A stretch of DNA of 64,000 nucleotides. Source: an uncultured Spirochaetaceae bacterium (GTDB lineage Bacteria > Spirochaetota > Spirochaetia > Sphaerochaetales > Sphaerochaetaceae). Of the stretch, positions 17,130 through 26,794 are shown one piece after another. The stretch covers positions 62,001 through 126,000 of the forward strand of contig CALXKJ010000003.1 in assembly GCA_944388955.1 (NCBI GenBank), given 5' to 3'. How positions within the stretch are numbered: the stretch's first letter is position 1; every line of letters starts with the position of its first letter. The position numbers were made by a program, and so were the translations under genes. A model generated the notes under the pieces. That model made no database searches. It was not told the origin of the DNA and saw only the letters and a list, made by a program, of their open reading frames with translations.

Positions 17130-18812
17130 TCATTTCTTCTTCAGATACTTGAGGCTATCGAGTGTGACAGCTGCAAGAATGATGAAGCCTTTGAACACAA
17201 ACTGGAGGTTCGTGTCGATACCAAGGAATGTAAGGCAGTAAGTAAGCGAGGTGAAGATTATAACACCGACTACAGCACCGCCTATCTTTCCGATACCACC
17301 ATTGAATGAGATACCGCCGACAACACAGGCCGCGATGGCATCCATCTCATATCCCTGTCCGGTTCCAGCAGAAGCATTTGCTCTGAAAGCCTCAAGGAAT
17401 GCGCCACAGCCATAGAAGACGCCAGCCATGATGAATACTCCAAGTGTCACCCAGAAGACTGAGATTCCAGACACAGCCGCAGCCTCGGAGTTGCCACCGA
17501 CAGCATACATATTCTTTCCGAATGTTGTCTTATTCCAGATCAACCATGCGATAATCACTGCGATGATTGCCGGAATGATAAGCTTCGGGAATGTTATAGC
17601 CTGCCCATTCGAGAGATATCCCAAGAGCCATCTTCCGCCGATAAGATCCTTGATATTCCTATCAATAGAGCCAACCGGAGTTCCAGATGTTCCGAAGAAC
17701 AGCAATCCGTAAATGATAAGCTGTGTGGACATCGTTGAGATGAATGGGTGCATCTTCAGCTTTGCGGAGAAGAATCCAGCGAATGCTGAGAACGCTGCAC
17801 AGAACAGAACGGAAAGCACAAGAGCCATCAATACTCTAAAAAGCATCGGGAGAGAATCGAAATTCCATGGTCCCATTCCCATGAATGAAACGATATTCGT
17901 GCCCGGATGCAGGATAAGGCCTGTCGTGACTGAGCCAAGCGCAACCATTCGCCCGACGGAGAGGTCGGTACCTGCAAGGAGAATAAGACCAGCGACTCCA
18001 AGTGCATAGAACATCCTCGTGGAGCACTGCTCGAGAATCGTGAGGATATTAGGCAGTGTCAGCAGATTTCCCGCTCCCTGAAGCGGCGCGAGGATTATAC
18101 AGACAATGAAGAATATGAGAATCGTTATGTAAAGACCATTCGAGAGGAAGAACTGTGACGGACGGAAATTCGTCTTGTAGTTCAGCCACTTCATCTTCAT
18201 ATCTTCCGCGAAGTTCGTCTTTCCATTCCTCAGCTCTCTGTTCTTCTGGATGTGATCGACATACGCCTGGTTCTTAGCAGCCTTGCACTTGTCGATTTCA
18301 TGGATATAGCGGCTCTTCGCATCATAAAGTGCACTCTTTGTCTCATATGCAGCTACTGAAAGCTCATTCTTGAGGACCTTCGGATCGCCCGATGAATACT
18401 CAGAGCGTATGTTAGCCTTTCTTTTCTCGCCATTGGCTTTGATTTCCAGAACTTCCTTCTGATAGTAAGCCTTGGCCTTGGCCATCCTCGCGTTCTGATA
18501 CTCATTGACTTCATCCTCAATGGGCTTCGACACTGAGTTGACGTAGCGTACAGCCTCCTTGGCAAGCACTGCAACCTCATTCTTCTTCGAGACCGCGACC
18601 TTCTTTGCCTTCTCAAGCTCAGCTTTCTTCTCAGCTATCGCTTTGGTGCGATCGGAAGCTTCCATCAGCTGGTTCTTCTTCAGTGCGGCTATCTCAATCC
18701 TGAGATCTGCAGCTCTCGTTTCGCCATCCTTCCTCAGAGCTCTGAGGCGGGCGGAATAATCCTGTATTTTCTTATCTTCCTCAATTGACCTGATTTCAAT
18801 ATTATCTGCCAT
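17130..18812 (-). CDS. mglC: MglC-type sugar ABC permease with N-terminal coiled-coil extension
   Basis: A 560-residue CUT2 permease. The C-terminal 340 residues from about 220 are a normal MglC/RbsC permease (GLILLAGTDLSVGRMVALGSV; AVGGNSEAAAVSGI; ACVVGGISFNGGIGKIGG). Residues 1-215 are a lysine/glutamate/alanine-rich, largely helical cytoplasmic segment with heptads (IAEKKAELEKAKKVAV) not present in the usual 330-350 residue family members. Start ATG at 18812 has AAAGGAGG upstream. Its stop overlaps a possible start of the second mglB. The extension could scaffold the ATPase or report transport; that is inference. Confidence 0.88.
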   Translation of the reverse strand: MADNIEIRSIEEDKKIQDYSARLRALRKDGETRAADLRIEIAALKKNQLMEASDRTKAIAEKKAELEKAKKVAVSKKNEVAVLAKEAVRYVNSVSKPIEDEVNEYQNARMAKAKAYYQKEVLEIKANGEKRKANIRSEYSSGDPKVLKNELSVAAYETKSALYDAKSRYIHEIDKCKAAKNQAYVDHIQKNRELRNGKTNFAEDMKMKWLNYKTNFRPSQFFLSNGLYITILIFFIVCIILAPLQGAGNLLTLPNILTILEQCSTRMFYALGVAGLILLAGTDLSVGRMVALGSVTTGLILHPGTNIVSFMGMGPWNFDSLPMLFRVLMALVLSVLFCAAFSAFAGFFSAKLKMHPFISTMSTQLIIYGLLFFGTSGTPVGSIDRNIKDLIGGRWLLGYLSNGQAITFPKLIIPAIIAVIIAWLIWNKTTFGKNMYAVGGNSEAAAVSGISVFWVTLGVFIMAGVFYGCGAFLEAFRANASAGTGQGYEMDAIAACVVGGISFNGGIGKIGGAVVGVIIFTSLTYCLTFLGIDTNLQFVFKGFIILAAVTLDSLKYLKKK

Positions 18813-18824
18813 CCCATCCTCCTT

Positions 18825-20321
18825 TTACAGATACTTTGCTGAAAGCCTCAGGAGCTCTTCCTGATTCGTTTCCTTCGTGTTGACGATACCGGCAAGCTTA
18901 TGGTTGGACATGACCGCAATCCTGTTTGTGATACCTAGAATCTCAGGCATCTCAGACGAAACCACGATAATCGTCTTCCCTTCTTTGGCCATCTTTATAA
19001 TCAGCTGATAAATCTCATACTTCGCACCGACATCAATGCCTCTTGTCGGCTCATCCATGAGGAATATCTGGGGTGCGCGTTCAAGCCACTTGCCTATGAT
19101 GACTTTCTGCTGATTTCCTCCGGAAAGCGCCGTGATAAGCTCATCAGGAGAAACACACTTGGTGTTCATCTGCTTTATCTCTCTCGTGGCTGCTTCGTAC
19201 ATCTTCTTGTTGTCCAGAAGACGCATCGTCTTATATGCCTCAAGATTCGTGATAGTCGTATTGAACTTGATAGTATCCTTTCCGAACATGCCATTGAGCT
19301 TTCTCTCTTCAGTGACAAGCGCGAAAGAATGATTCATAGCCTGCTTTGATGAGTGGAAGCTCATCTTCTTTCCACCAACGATAAGCTGTCCTGACGCGAT
19401 TGTCCTGATGCCGAACATCGACTCAAGAAGCTCGCTTCTGCCAGCTCCGACAAGCCCGTATATTCCGAATATCTCACCCTTTCTTACAGAGAATGAGATA
19501 TCTTCAAGTACAGGCTCATACTTCGTTGTAAGATGGCTTACCTCAAGGAATGGATCACCCGGGGTGTTATCCACATCGGGGAAACGCTTATCGAGAGAGC
19601 GGCCAACCATTGCGGCGATAAGCTCATTCATATCTGTATCTGATGTATGCTTCTTGAAGATCATCTTGCCATCACGAAGCACCGCTACATCGTCACATAT
19701 CTCAAATATCTCATCCATCTTATGGGAAATATAGACGAATGAAACACCTTGCTTTCTAAGATCATCGACTATCGAGAAGAGCTTTTTAACCTCCCTTTCA
19801 GTAAGGGAGCTGGTAGGCTCGTCAAGAACGATAAGCTTCGCGTCATATGACACGGCCTTCGCGATCTCAACCATCTGGCGCTGAGATACTGACATCGTTC
19901 TCATGACAGTCTTTGGATTGACATTCATCTTAAGACGCGCGAAGAGATTATTCGCTTCCCTGAGCATCCTCGCCTCGTCTATCATTCCGCCTTTTGTCGG
20001 ATAACGGCCAAGGAAGAGATTATCTGTAACCGTGCGGTCGAGACACTGCTGAAGCTCCTGATGCACCATCGCGACACCATTCTCGAGAGCTTCCTTCGGT
20101 CCTCTGAAATCCACCGGCCTTCCAAAGAGGTTGATCTGCCCCTCATCTTTCGCGTAGATGCCAAAGAGGCACTTCATCATCGTGGACTTGCCTGCGCCAT
20201 TCTCACCCATCAGACCGCAGACTGTACCTTCTTCAACCGTTAGGTTTATTCCATCAAGAACCCTGTTCTTACCGAAGGATTTTGACAGATTCTTTATTTC
20301 CAAAACAGTTTTTCCACTCAT
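18825..20321 (-). CDS. mglA: MglA-type sugar ABC transporter ATPase (two nucleotide-binding domains)
   Basis: A 498-residue duplicated ATPase. Domain 1 has Walker A GENGAGKST, signature VSQRQMVEIAKAV and Walker B LIVLDEPTSSL. Domain 2 has degenerate Walker A GLVGAGRSE, signature LSGGNQQKVIIGKWL and Walker B IFLMDEPTRGIDVGAKYEIY. This asymmetry is usual for CUT2 ATPases. It energises MglC for glucose/galactose uptake. The start at 20321 follows GGAAGGAAG; an upstream in-frame start has no site. It lies 12 nt before mglC. Confidence 0.93.
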   Translation of the reverse strand: MSGKTVLEIKNLSKSFGKNRVLDGINLTVEEGTVCGLMGENGAGKSTMMKCLFGIYAKDEGQINLFGRPVDFRGPKEALENGVAMVHQELQQCLDRTVTDNLFLGRYPTKGGMIDEARMLREANNLFARLKMNVNPKTVMRTMSVSQRQMVEIAKAVSYDAKLIVLDEPTSSLTEREVKKLFSIVDDLRKQGVSFVYISHKMDEIFEICDDVAVLRDGKMIFKKHTSDTDMNELIAAMVGRSLDKRFPDVDNTPGDPFLEVSHLTTKYEPVLEDISFSVRKGEIFGIYGLVGAGRSELLESMFGIRTIASGQLIVGGKKMSFHSSKQAMNHSFALVTEERKLNGMFGKDTIKFNTTITNLEAYKTMRLLDNKKMYEAATREIKQMNTKCVSPDELITALSGGNQQKVIIGKWLERAPQIFLMDEPTRGIDVGAKYEIYQLIIKMAKEGKTIIVVSSEMPEILGITNRIAVMSNHKLAGIVNTKETNQEELLRLSAKYL

Positions 20322-20356
20322 TATCTTCCTTCCAGTGATAAATAAAGGCAAATAAT

Positions 20357-20377
20357 GGCGGAAGCTTTGCCTCCGCC
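20357..20377 (-). promoter_or_regulatory. intercistronic hairpin after permuted mglB
   Basis: GGCGGA and TCCGCC with inner GGC/GCT pairing around loop AAA gives a 9-bp stem including one G-U pair. It lies between the binding-protein stop (20402) and mglA and lacks a U-run. A probable RNA stabiliser raising binding-protein level over the ATPase. Confidence 0.6.
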
Positions 20378-20401
20378 ACCATTTCTCCCATCAAAGCAGG
20401 A

Positions 20402-21736
<1,335 letters not shown>

Positions 21737-21753
21737 TCAGAGAAAAGAGGAAA

Positions 21754-22059
21754 TCACACGATTTCCTTGTCGAGAACTCCTCTGATAGTGAAAGTACCGT
21801 GTCTTCCTGTGACACCATTGCCGCGCACTGAGAGATGGTCAACACTGCCGCGGATTGTGAAATCTATCGTGCCTACATATGAATCGACAATACCTGCGAC
21901 TTCAAAGCTATCCTCACCTGTCAGAAAGCCTTTGAAAGTCCCCTCATAGCCTATGAATGAATAATGCCCGTCAATCTTGCCATCTTCCGAAAGATCGAAA
22001 TCAAAGACAGCGGCAAAGTCCCCATAAAATGTATCGATTTCCGCACGAACCGAATTCAT
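21754..22059 (-). CDS. small hypothetical protein, beta-rich
   Basis: A 101-residue protein not recognised. It is rich in alternating aromatic/charged residues (GHYSFIGYEGTFKGFLTG, GTIDFTIRGSVDHL) suggesting a small beta-sheet domain with three related G-x-F/I repeats. No signal peptide or membrane segment. There is no Shine-Dalgarno before the ATG. Instead a promoter (TTGCTC at 22088-22093, 16-nt spacer, TATTAT at 22066-22071) ends 6 nt upstream, predicting a leaderless mRNA. It lies between the nifJ terminator and mglB. Confidence 0.6.
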   Translation of the reverse strand: MNSVRAEIDTFYGDFAAVFDFDLSEDGKIDGHYSFIGYEGTFKGFLTGEDSFEVAGIVDSYVGTIDFTIRGSVDHLSVRGNGVTGRHGTFTIRGVLDKEIV

Positions 22060-22065
22060 AGCTTA

Positions 22066-22093
22066 ATAATACCAATAGAATGGTCTTGAGCAA
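22066..22093 (-). promoter_or_regulatory. promoter placed for a leaderless transcript
   Basis: Minus-strand -35 TTGCTC, 16-nt spacer, -10 TATTAT ending 6 nt before the ATG at 22059. Transcription would start at or within a base of the start codon. Confidence 0.5.
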
Positions 22094-22141
22094 ACACAAT
22101 AAGGAAATCCCCCGACATTTTTTTCGCTTTTGCTGTTTTGG

Positions 22142-22171
22142 CAAAAAAGAATGGCTGCCCGAAAGCAGCCA
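22142..22171 (-). terminator. nifJ intrinsic terminator
   Basis: Minus strand TGGCTGC, loop TTTCGG, GCAGCCA, then TTCTTTTTT. It lies 25 nt after the nifJ stop. Confidence 0.9.
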
Positions 22172-22195
22172 CCCTTATTGTCATCTGACTCAGCC

Positions 22196-25100
22196 TCAGA
22201 TTGTCTCGCCGAGAACCTCACCGCATCTCTGATAGAATGCAAGTCTTTCCTTTGCATCCTCAGCAGCTGCAGCAAAGAGCTCATCAGCATGCTCTGGGTT
22301 TGTCTTATAGAGTGAGGCATATCTTGTCTCGCCCTTGATGAATTCCTCATAGTCCGCTGTTGCAGGCTTTGTCTCCCAGATGAATCTCTTACCGCTCTCG
22401 AGCCTTGGATCGAAGCGATAGAGTGGCCAGTAACCAGCCTCAACTGCCTTCTTTGCCTCAACCTGAGAATATCTCATGTTGATACCATGGTTGATACATG
22501 GTGCGTAGCAGAAGACGATTGATGGACCATCATAGGATACAGCTTCCTGAAGAGCCTTCTGAGCCTGCTGTCTGTTGTATCCAAGTGCAATCGATGCAAC
22601 ATATGCATGGCCATAGCTCATCATCATGAAGCCCATGTTCTTCTTGCCAACCTTCTTACCAGCATTAGCGAACTTAGCAACTGCTGCCATAGGTGTTGAC
22701 TTGGAAGCCTGTCCACCTGTGTTGGAATAAACCTCTGTATCGAGAACGAGGATTGTCACGTTCTTGCCAGAAGCAACTACGTGGTCAACACCACCGAATC
22801 CGATATCATAAGCCCATCCATCACCACCGATGATGATGACATCCTTCTCTGAGAAGTAATCCTGAAGCTCGATGATCTTGTCAAGGAGAGCCTGAGATGC
22901 CGCATCTGCAGCCTTCTCTTCTGCGAGGACCTTCTGAACTTCCTTCTGTGCTGTGATGGAAGCCTCTGTTGTGTCTGTCCAGAGTGAGTAGCACTTCTCG
23001 ATAGCTGCCTTGAGTGCCTCAGAGCATCCCTTAGCGATAAGCTCATCACACTTCATCTTGAGAAGTGTTCTGTTGGAATCGACAGCGAGGCGCATTCCGA
23101 GACCATACTCAGCATTATCCTCAAAGAGTGAGTTACCCCATGCCGGACCACGTCCATCAGCTCTCTTTGTGTATGGGATTGTCGGGAATGTACCGGAGTA
23201 GATTGAAGAACAGCCTGTTGCGTTAGCAATCACTGCTCTCTCACCGCAGATCTGTGAAAGCATCTTCACATACGGTGTCTCACCACAGCCTGCACATGCA
23301 CCGGAGAACTCAAAGAGCGGCTGCTTGAACTGAAGACCCTTCACTGTCGACATATTGAGACCATCAAGGTTGTCATATGTGAGACCTTCGAAGAATGTGC
23401 AGTTCTCAATCTCGCCATTAGCTCTCTCTTCTGCAATCGGCTTAAGCTCAAGAGCCTTCTCCTTAGCAGGACATGCTTCTACGCAGACGCCACATCCCTG
23501 GCAGTCCTCTGTGTAGACCTGGATCTTGAACATAAGACCGCGGTCATTCTTTGTATTGGACTTGATAGCATGGAATGTTGCAGGTGCTTTCTCCATATCC
23601 TCAGGTGTAATCTGCTTAGCGCGGATTGCTGCATGCGGACAGGACTGTACGCACTGGTTGCACTGGATACACTTCGTGCTGTCCCAATGTGGTACATAAG
23701 CTGCAACGCCTCTCTTCTCGAGCTTTGCTGTTCCTGTAGGAAGCTTTCCATCGAAAGACATCTGTGAGACAGGAATGTCATTGCCCTCAAGGTGCATGAT
23801 GCGCTCGATGACATTCTTTGTGAAATCATCAGCGTCATCCGGAATAAGTCTCTTAGGCTCGTAGCTCTTTGTGATCTTCTCAGGGACCTTGACCTCAACA
23901 AGAGCAGCAGAAGCTGCATCGACAGCTGCCCAGTTCTTGTTGACGACTTCCTCGCCCTTCTTGAGGAATGTCTTCTTGATGTACTTCTTGATAAGCTCAA
24001 TAGCCTCTGTCTCAGGAAGAACATTAGCAATCTTGAAGAATGCAGCCTGCATAACAGTGTTGATTCTCGAGCCAAGACCTACACTTCTTGCGATATCGAG
24101 AGCATCGATATTGTAGAAGTGGATGTGCTTGTTGATGATCTGCTCCTGCATATCCTTTGTAAGATGCTCGAAGACCTCATCTGAAGGAATCTGGCTGTTA
24201 AGAAGGAATACACCATTCTCCTTAAGAGCTGAAAGCATATCATAGCGGCCAATATAAGCAGGATTGTGGCATGCTACGAAGTCAGCATGGTCAATGAGCC
24301 ATGGCATGTCGAGCTTGCCCTTACCGAATCTCAGGTGTGAGATTGTGATACCGCCTGACTTCTTTGAGTCATATGCGAAGTATGCCTGAGCATTCATATC
24401 AGTGTTGTCACCGATGATCTTGATGGAGTTCTTGTTAGCACCGACTGTACCATCAGAGCCAAGACCCCAGAACATACAGGAAACAACGCCCTCTGGTGTA
24501 ACATCAATCTTGTCACATACAGGAATAGAGCGGCCTGTAACATCATCGTTGATACCGATTGTGAAGTTATGCCATGCATCGTCGCGTGAAAGGAAGTCAA
24601 ATACAGACTTGGCATGTGTAGGTGTGAAGTCCTTTGATGAAAGACCATAACGGCCACCGATAACCTTGATGCCTGTTCTGCCTTCCTGGCTGAGAGCTGT
24701 TACAACATCTTCATAGAGAGGCTCACCAAGAGCGCCTGGCTCCTTTGTCCTATCCATGACTGCAATCCTCTTGACTGTTGAAGGAATGCACTTCACGAGA
24801 TCCGCAGCGGAGAACGGTCTATAGAGTCTGACCTTTACAAGACCTGTCTTCTTGCCATTGCTGTTGAGGTAATCAACAACCCACTCGAATGTGTCAGCAG
24901 CAGAGCCCATGATGATAATGACATCTGTAGCATCTGGAGCTCCGACATAATCGAAGAGATGATACTGGCGGCCTGTGATAGAAGCTACCTTATCCATGTA
25001 CTTCTGGACAATGCCAGGAACTGCGTCATAGTACGGATTTACAGTCTCTCTTCCCTGGAAGTAGACATCTTCGTTCTGTGCCGCAACCTTTGTCATCGGG

Positions 25101-25738
25101 TGCTCAGGGCGCTGTGCGCGTGAGCGGAAACGCTCGATATACTTCTCATCAACGAGTGAGCGGATATCGTCATAGCTGATTTCCTCAACCTTCTGAATCT
25201 CATGAGATGTTCTGAATCCATCGAAGAATGCGAGGAAAGGAACCTGTGACTCAAGTGTTGCAAGGTGAGCGACAAGTGCCATATCCATTGTCTCCTGGAT
25301 AGAAGAAGCACATGTCATTGCAAAGCCTGTGTTGCGGCATGCCATGACATCGGAATGGTCACCGAAAATCGAAAGCGACTGAGCTGCAAGAGATCTTGCG
25401 CTGACGTGGAAGACCGTCGGGATCATCTCACCAGCGATCTTATACATATTAGGAATCATCAGGAGAAGACCCTGTGAAGCGGTGAATGTTGTTGTCAGAG
25501 CACCAGCTGCAAGAGCTCCGTGAACTGCACCAGCGGCACCTGCCTCAGACTGCATCTCCATGATATCGACTTTTTTGCCCCAGAGGTTCTCGCGGCCCGT
25601 GCTGGACCACTGCTCTGCATACTCGCCCATTGGAGAGGACGGAGTAATCGGGTAAATAGCGGCTACATCACTGAAAGCGTAAGCTATGTGCGCCGCAGCG
25701 GTGTTGCCGTCAATGGTAACCATTTTCTTGTCTGCCAT
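22196..25738 (-). CDS. nifJ: pyruvate:ferredoxin (flavodoxin) oxidoreductase
   Basis: A 1180-residue single-chain enzyme converting pyruvate and CoA to acetyl-CoA and CO2 with reduction of ferredoxin, central in anaerobic fermentation. The domain order is as in the family: pyrimidine-binding domain I (GNTAAAHIAYAFSDVAAIYPITPSSPMGE), domain II, gamma domain, two 4Fe-4S clusters (CIQCNQCVQSCPHAA and CQGCGVCVEACPAK), and the C-terminal thiamine diphosphate domain (GGDGWAYDIGFGG, DTEVYSNTGGQ) with further cluster cysteines (CAGCGET). Full length for the family. The ATG at 25738 has GAGGAG upstream. It has its own promoter and terminator and an unusually long leader. Confidence 0.97.
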   Translation of the reverse strand: MADKKMVTIDGNTAAAHIAYAFSDVAAIYPITPSSPMGEYAEQWSSTGRENLWGKKVDIMEMQSEAGAAGAVHGALAAGALTTTFTASQGLLLMIPNMYKIAGEMIPTVFHVSARSLAAQSLSIFGDHSDVMACRNTGFAMTCASSIQETMDMALVAHLATLESQVPFLAFFDGFRTSHEIQKVEEISYDDIRSLVDEKYIERFRSRAQRPEHPMTKVAAQNEDVYFQGRETVNPYYDAVPGIVQKYMDKVASITGRQYHLFDYVGAPDATDVIIIMGSAADTFEWVVDYLNSNGKKTGLVKVRLYRPFSAADLVKCIPSTVKRIAVMDRTKEPGALGEPLYEDVVTALSQEGRTGIKVIGGRYGLSSKDFTPTHAKSVFDFLSRDDAWHNFTIGINDDVTGRSIPVCDKIDVTPEGVVSCMFWGLGSDGTVGANKNSIKIIGDNTDMNAQAYFAYDSKKSGGITISHLRFGKGKLDMPWLIDHADFVACHNPAYIGRYDMLSALKENGVFLLNSQIPSDEVFEHLTKDMQEQIINKHIHFYNIDALDIARSVGLGSRINTVMQAAFFKIANVLPETEAIELIKKYIKKTFLKKGEEVVNKNWAAVDAASAALVEVKVPEKITKSYEPKRLIPDDADDFTKNVIERIMHLEGNDIPVSQMSFDGKLPTGTAKLEKRGVAAYVPHWDSTKCIQCNQCVQSCPHAAIRAKQITPEDMEKAPATFHAIKSNTKNDRGLMFKIQVYTEDCQGCGVCVEACPAKEKALELKPIAEERANGEIENCTFFEGLTYDNLDGLNMSTVKGLQFKQPLFEFSGACAGCGETPYVKMLSQICGERAVIANATGCSSIYSGTFPTIPYTKRADGRGPAWGNSLFEDNAEYGLGMRLAVDSNRTLLKMKCDELIAKGCSEALKAAIEKCYSLWTDTTEASITAQKEVQKVLAEEKAADAASQALLDKIIELQDYFSEKDVIIIGGDGWAYDIGFGGVDHVVASGKNVTILVLDTEVYSNTGGQASKSTPMAAVAKFANAGKKVGKKNMGFMMMSYGHAYVASIALGYNRQQAQKALQEAVSYDGPSIVFCYAPCINHGINMRYSQVEAKKAVEAGYWPLYRFDPRLESGKRFIWETKPATADYEEFIKGETRYASLYKTNPEHADELFAAAAEDAKERLAFYQRCGEVLGETI

Positions 25739-25762
25739 TTGTACACTCCTCAAATATTTCAT

Positions 25763-25775
25763 GTGGCAAAGCCAC
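25763..25775 (-). promoter_or_regulatory. hairpin just upstream of the nifJ ribosome site
   Basis: GTGGC, loop TTT, GCCAC, a perfect 5-bp stem in the leader about 12 nt before GAGGAG. It could modulate ribosome access. Confidence 0.4.
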
Positions 25776-25980
25776 TGCCTTTAACCGAGAGGGTATCAGC
25801 GATTATATAGAATATCGCAACAATCCCCGTTCAGCAACTCTAAGCTCATATTAATACAGGAGAATTTCTCGATAAAGAAGGAAAAGGAGCGGCCCCAGGA
25901 GGATTCTGCCCAGAGGAATACCAGAAACTGGCCAGAACGGGAATGAGCCCAGCCGCTTCCAATCCTATTAGGAATGACTT
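25776..25980 (-). ncRNA. structured 5' leader of nifJ, type unknown
   Basis: This stretch holds no gene I can support and would be transcribed as the nifJ leader (about 250 nt from the predicted start). Its promoter-distal half is GC-rich with a long-range pairing of GCGGC (near 25955) and GCCGC (near 25890), enclosing further complementary G/C runs. I could not match it to TPP, FMN, cobalamin, SAM, T-box, SRP or 6S signatures. A cis-regulatory RNA is plausible but unproven. Confidence 0.35.
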
Positions 25981-26000
25981 GGTTAGCTATGGCTAACTAA
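25979..26000. promoter_or_regulatory. 22-bp palindromic operator candidate at the nifJ promoter
   Basis: Minus strand TTAGTTAGC, spacer CATA, GCTAACCAA: nine-base arms with one mismatch. It directly follows the -10 region, where a repressor would block initiation. The half-site resembles DtxR/IdeR-type iron boxes (TTAGGTTAG) but the spacing differs. A metal- or redox-dependent repressor would fit an iron-sulfur enzyme. Confidence 0.5.
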
Positions 26001-26030
26001 TATTTATCATACATCCCAGAATGCTGTCAA
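26001..26030 (-). promoter_or_regulatory. nifJ promoter candidate
   Basis: Perfect -35 TTGACA (26025-26030) with an 18-nt spacer to TAAATA (26001-26006) or 17 nt to ATAAAT. It is followed immediately by the palindrome. Confidence 0.5.
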
Positions 26031-26050
26031 CAGGAAATTTCATTCCTCTT

Positions 26051-26085
26051 GGAAAAAGAAAAACCGTCTCCCAGCTGAGAGACGG
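26051..26085 (-). terminator. terminator of the outer-membrane protein gene
   Basis: Minus strand CCGTCTC, loop, GAGACGG, then TTTTTCTTTTTCC. It lies 24 nt after the stop at 26109. Confidence 0.9.
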
Positions 26086-26108
26086 CTCCATGAAATAGAT
26101 GTGCTTTA

Positions 26109-26714
26109 TCAACCGAAGTTGAAAAGAACAGCTGCGGAGAATCTTGTAGACTCCCAGCCAGGGGTGAAGATATCACCGATATCATCGGAGCTGAATGGGC
26201 CTTCGCAAGGAACAACAGCATTGACGCTGATACCGATGAATGTAAGATTCAGTGTGACACCTGCTCTGTAGACAAGATTCATGCCTGAGAATGCCTCACC
26301 TGCATTGCTGAATGGGAAGCCATTCATTGTCCACTGCTTATCTGCATTCACGAACTCAAACTGAGTACCAGCACCGATAGCGATATCAAGACCGATACCA
26401 TCTGTGATATAGACAGGGATGTTGAGGTTGAGTGTAGGAATAACTCCGATGCTGAAACCTTTCTCTCCACTGCCTACTCCGAACCCGAGTGTTGCAGGAA
26501 TATCGATGGAGAACCATTTACCCGGATTGATACGGATGTCAGCACCAAATGAAAGATTATGGAGATTAAGGACATCTACACCCTCATCCTTAACGTCAAC
26601 GACTGTCTTGTTATATGCTACATATGGGCCAAGCTGAAAAATCGGAGTTGATGCAGCCAGTGTTGCCGGGATAATAGCAAGCACTAAAAGAACAATTGCA
26701 ATTCTTTTCTTCAT
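26109..26714 (-). CDS. predicted outer-membrane beta-barrel protein
   Basis: A 201-residue protein with signal peptide (hydrophobic 5-20, cleavage near A-A-S-T). The mature chain has alternating amphipathic strands (LSFGADIRINPGKWFSIDIPA; LNLTFIGISVNAVVP) and ends in a phenylalanine (AAVLFNFG), as expected for a small barrel. Function not recognised. SD AGGAGGG precedes the ATG, and a strong terminator follows, so it may be monocistronic or the last gene of the LPP20 group upstream. Confidence 0.65.
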   Translation of the reverse strand: MKKRIAIVLLVLAIIPATLAASTPIFQLGPYVAYNKTVVDVKDEGVDVLNLHNLSFGADIRINPGKWFSIDIPATLGFGVGSGEKGFSIGVIPTLNLNIPVYITDGIGLDIAIGAGTQFEFVNADKQWTMNGFPFSNAGEAFSGMNLVYRAGVTLNLTFIGISVNAVVPCEGPFSSDDIGDIFTPGWESTRFSAAVLFNFG

Positions 26715-26794
26715 GTTTTTAACCCTCCTGGAAAATTTAACTTATCCAGCGTGCTTATTCTCGCACAGCTAAATTCTTTCGTCTATAGAATCTG

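Noticed and set aside
23479-24075. 198-codon minus-strand open frame inside nifJ
   Set aside because: It is in another frame of a full-length, well-conserved enzyme and has serine/arginine-rich shadow composition.
25844-25996. Open frame of about 51 codons on the plus strand in the nifJ leader with protein-like composition
   Set aside because: No ATG, GTG or TTG start or ribosome site precedes the open stretch, and it lies antisense to the nifJ leader. The openness is likely a by-product of GC-rich RNA structure.
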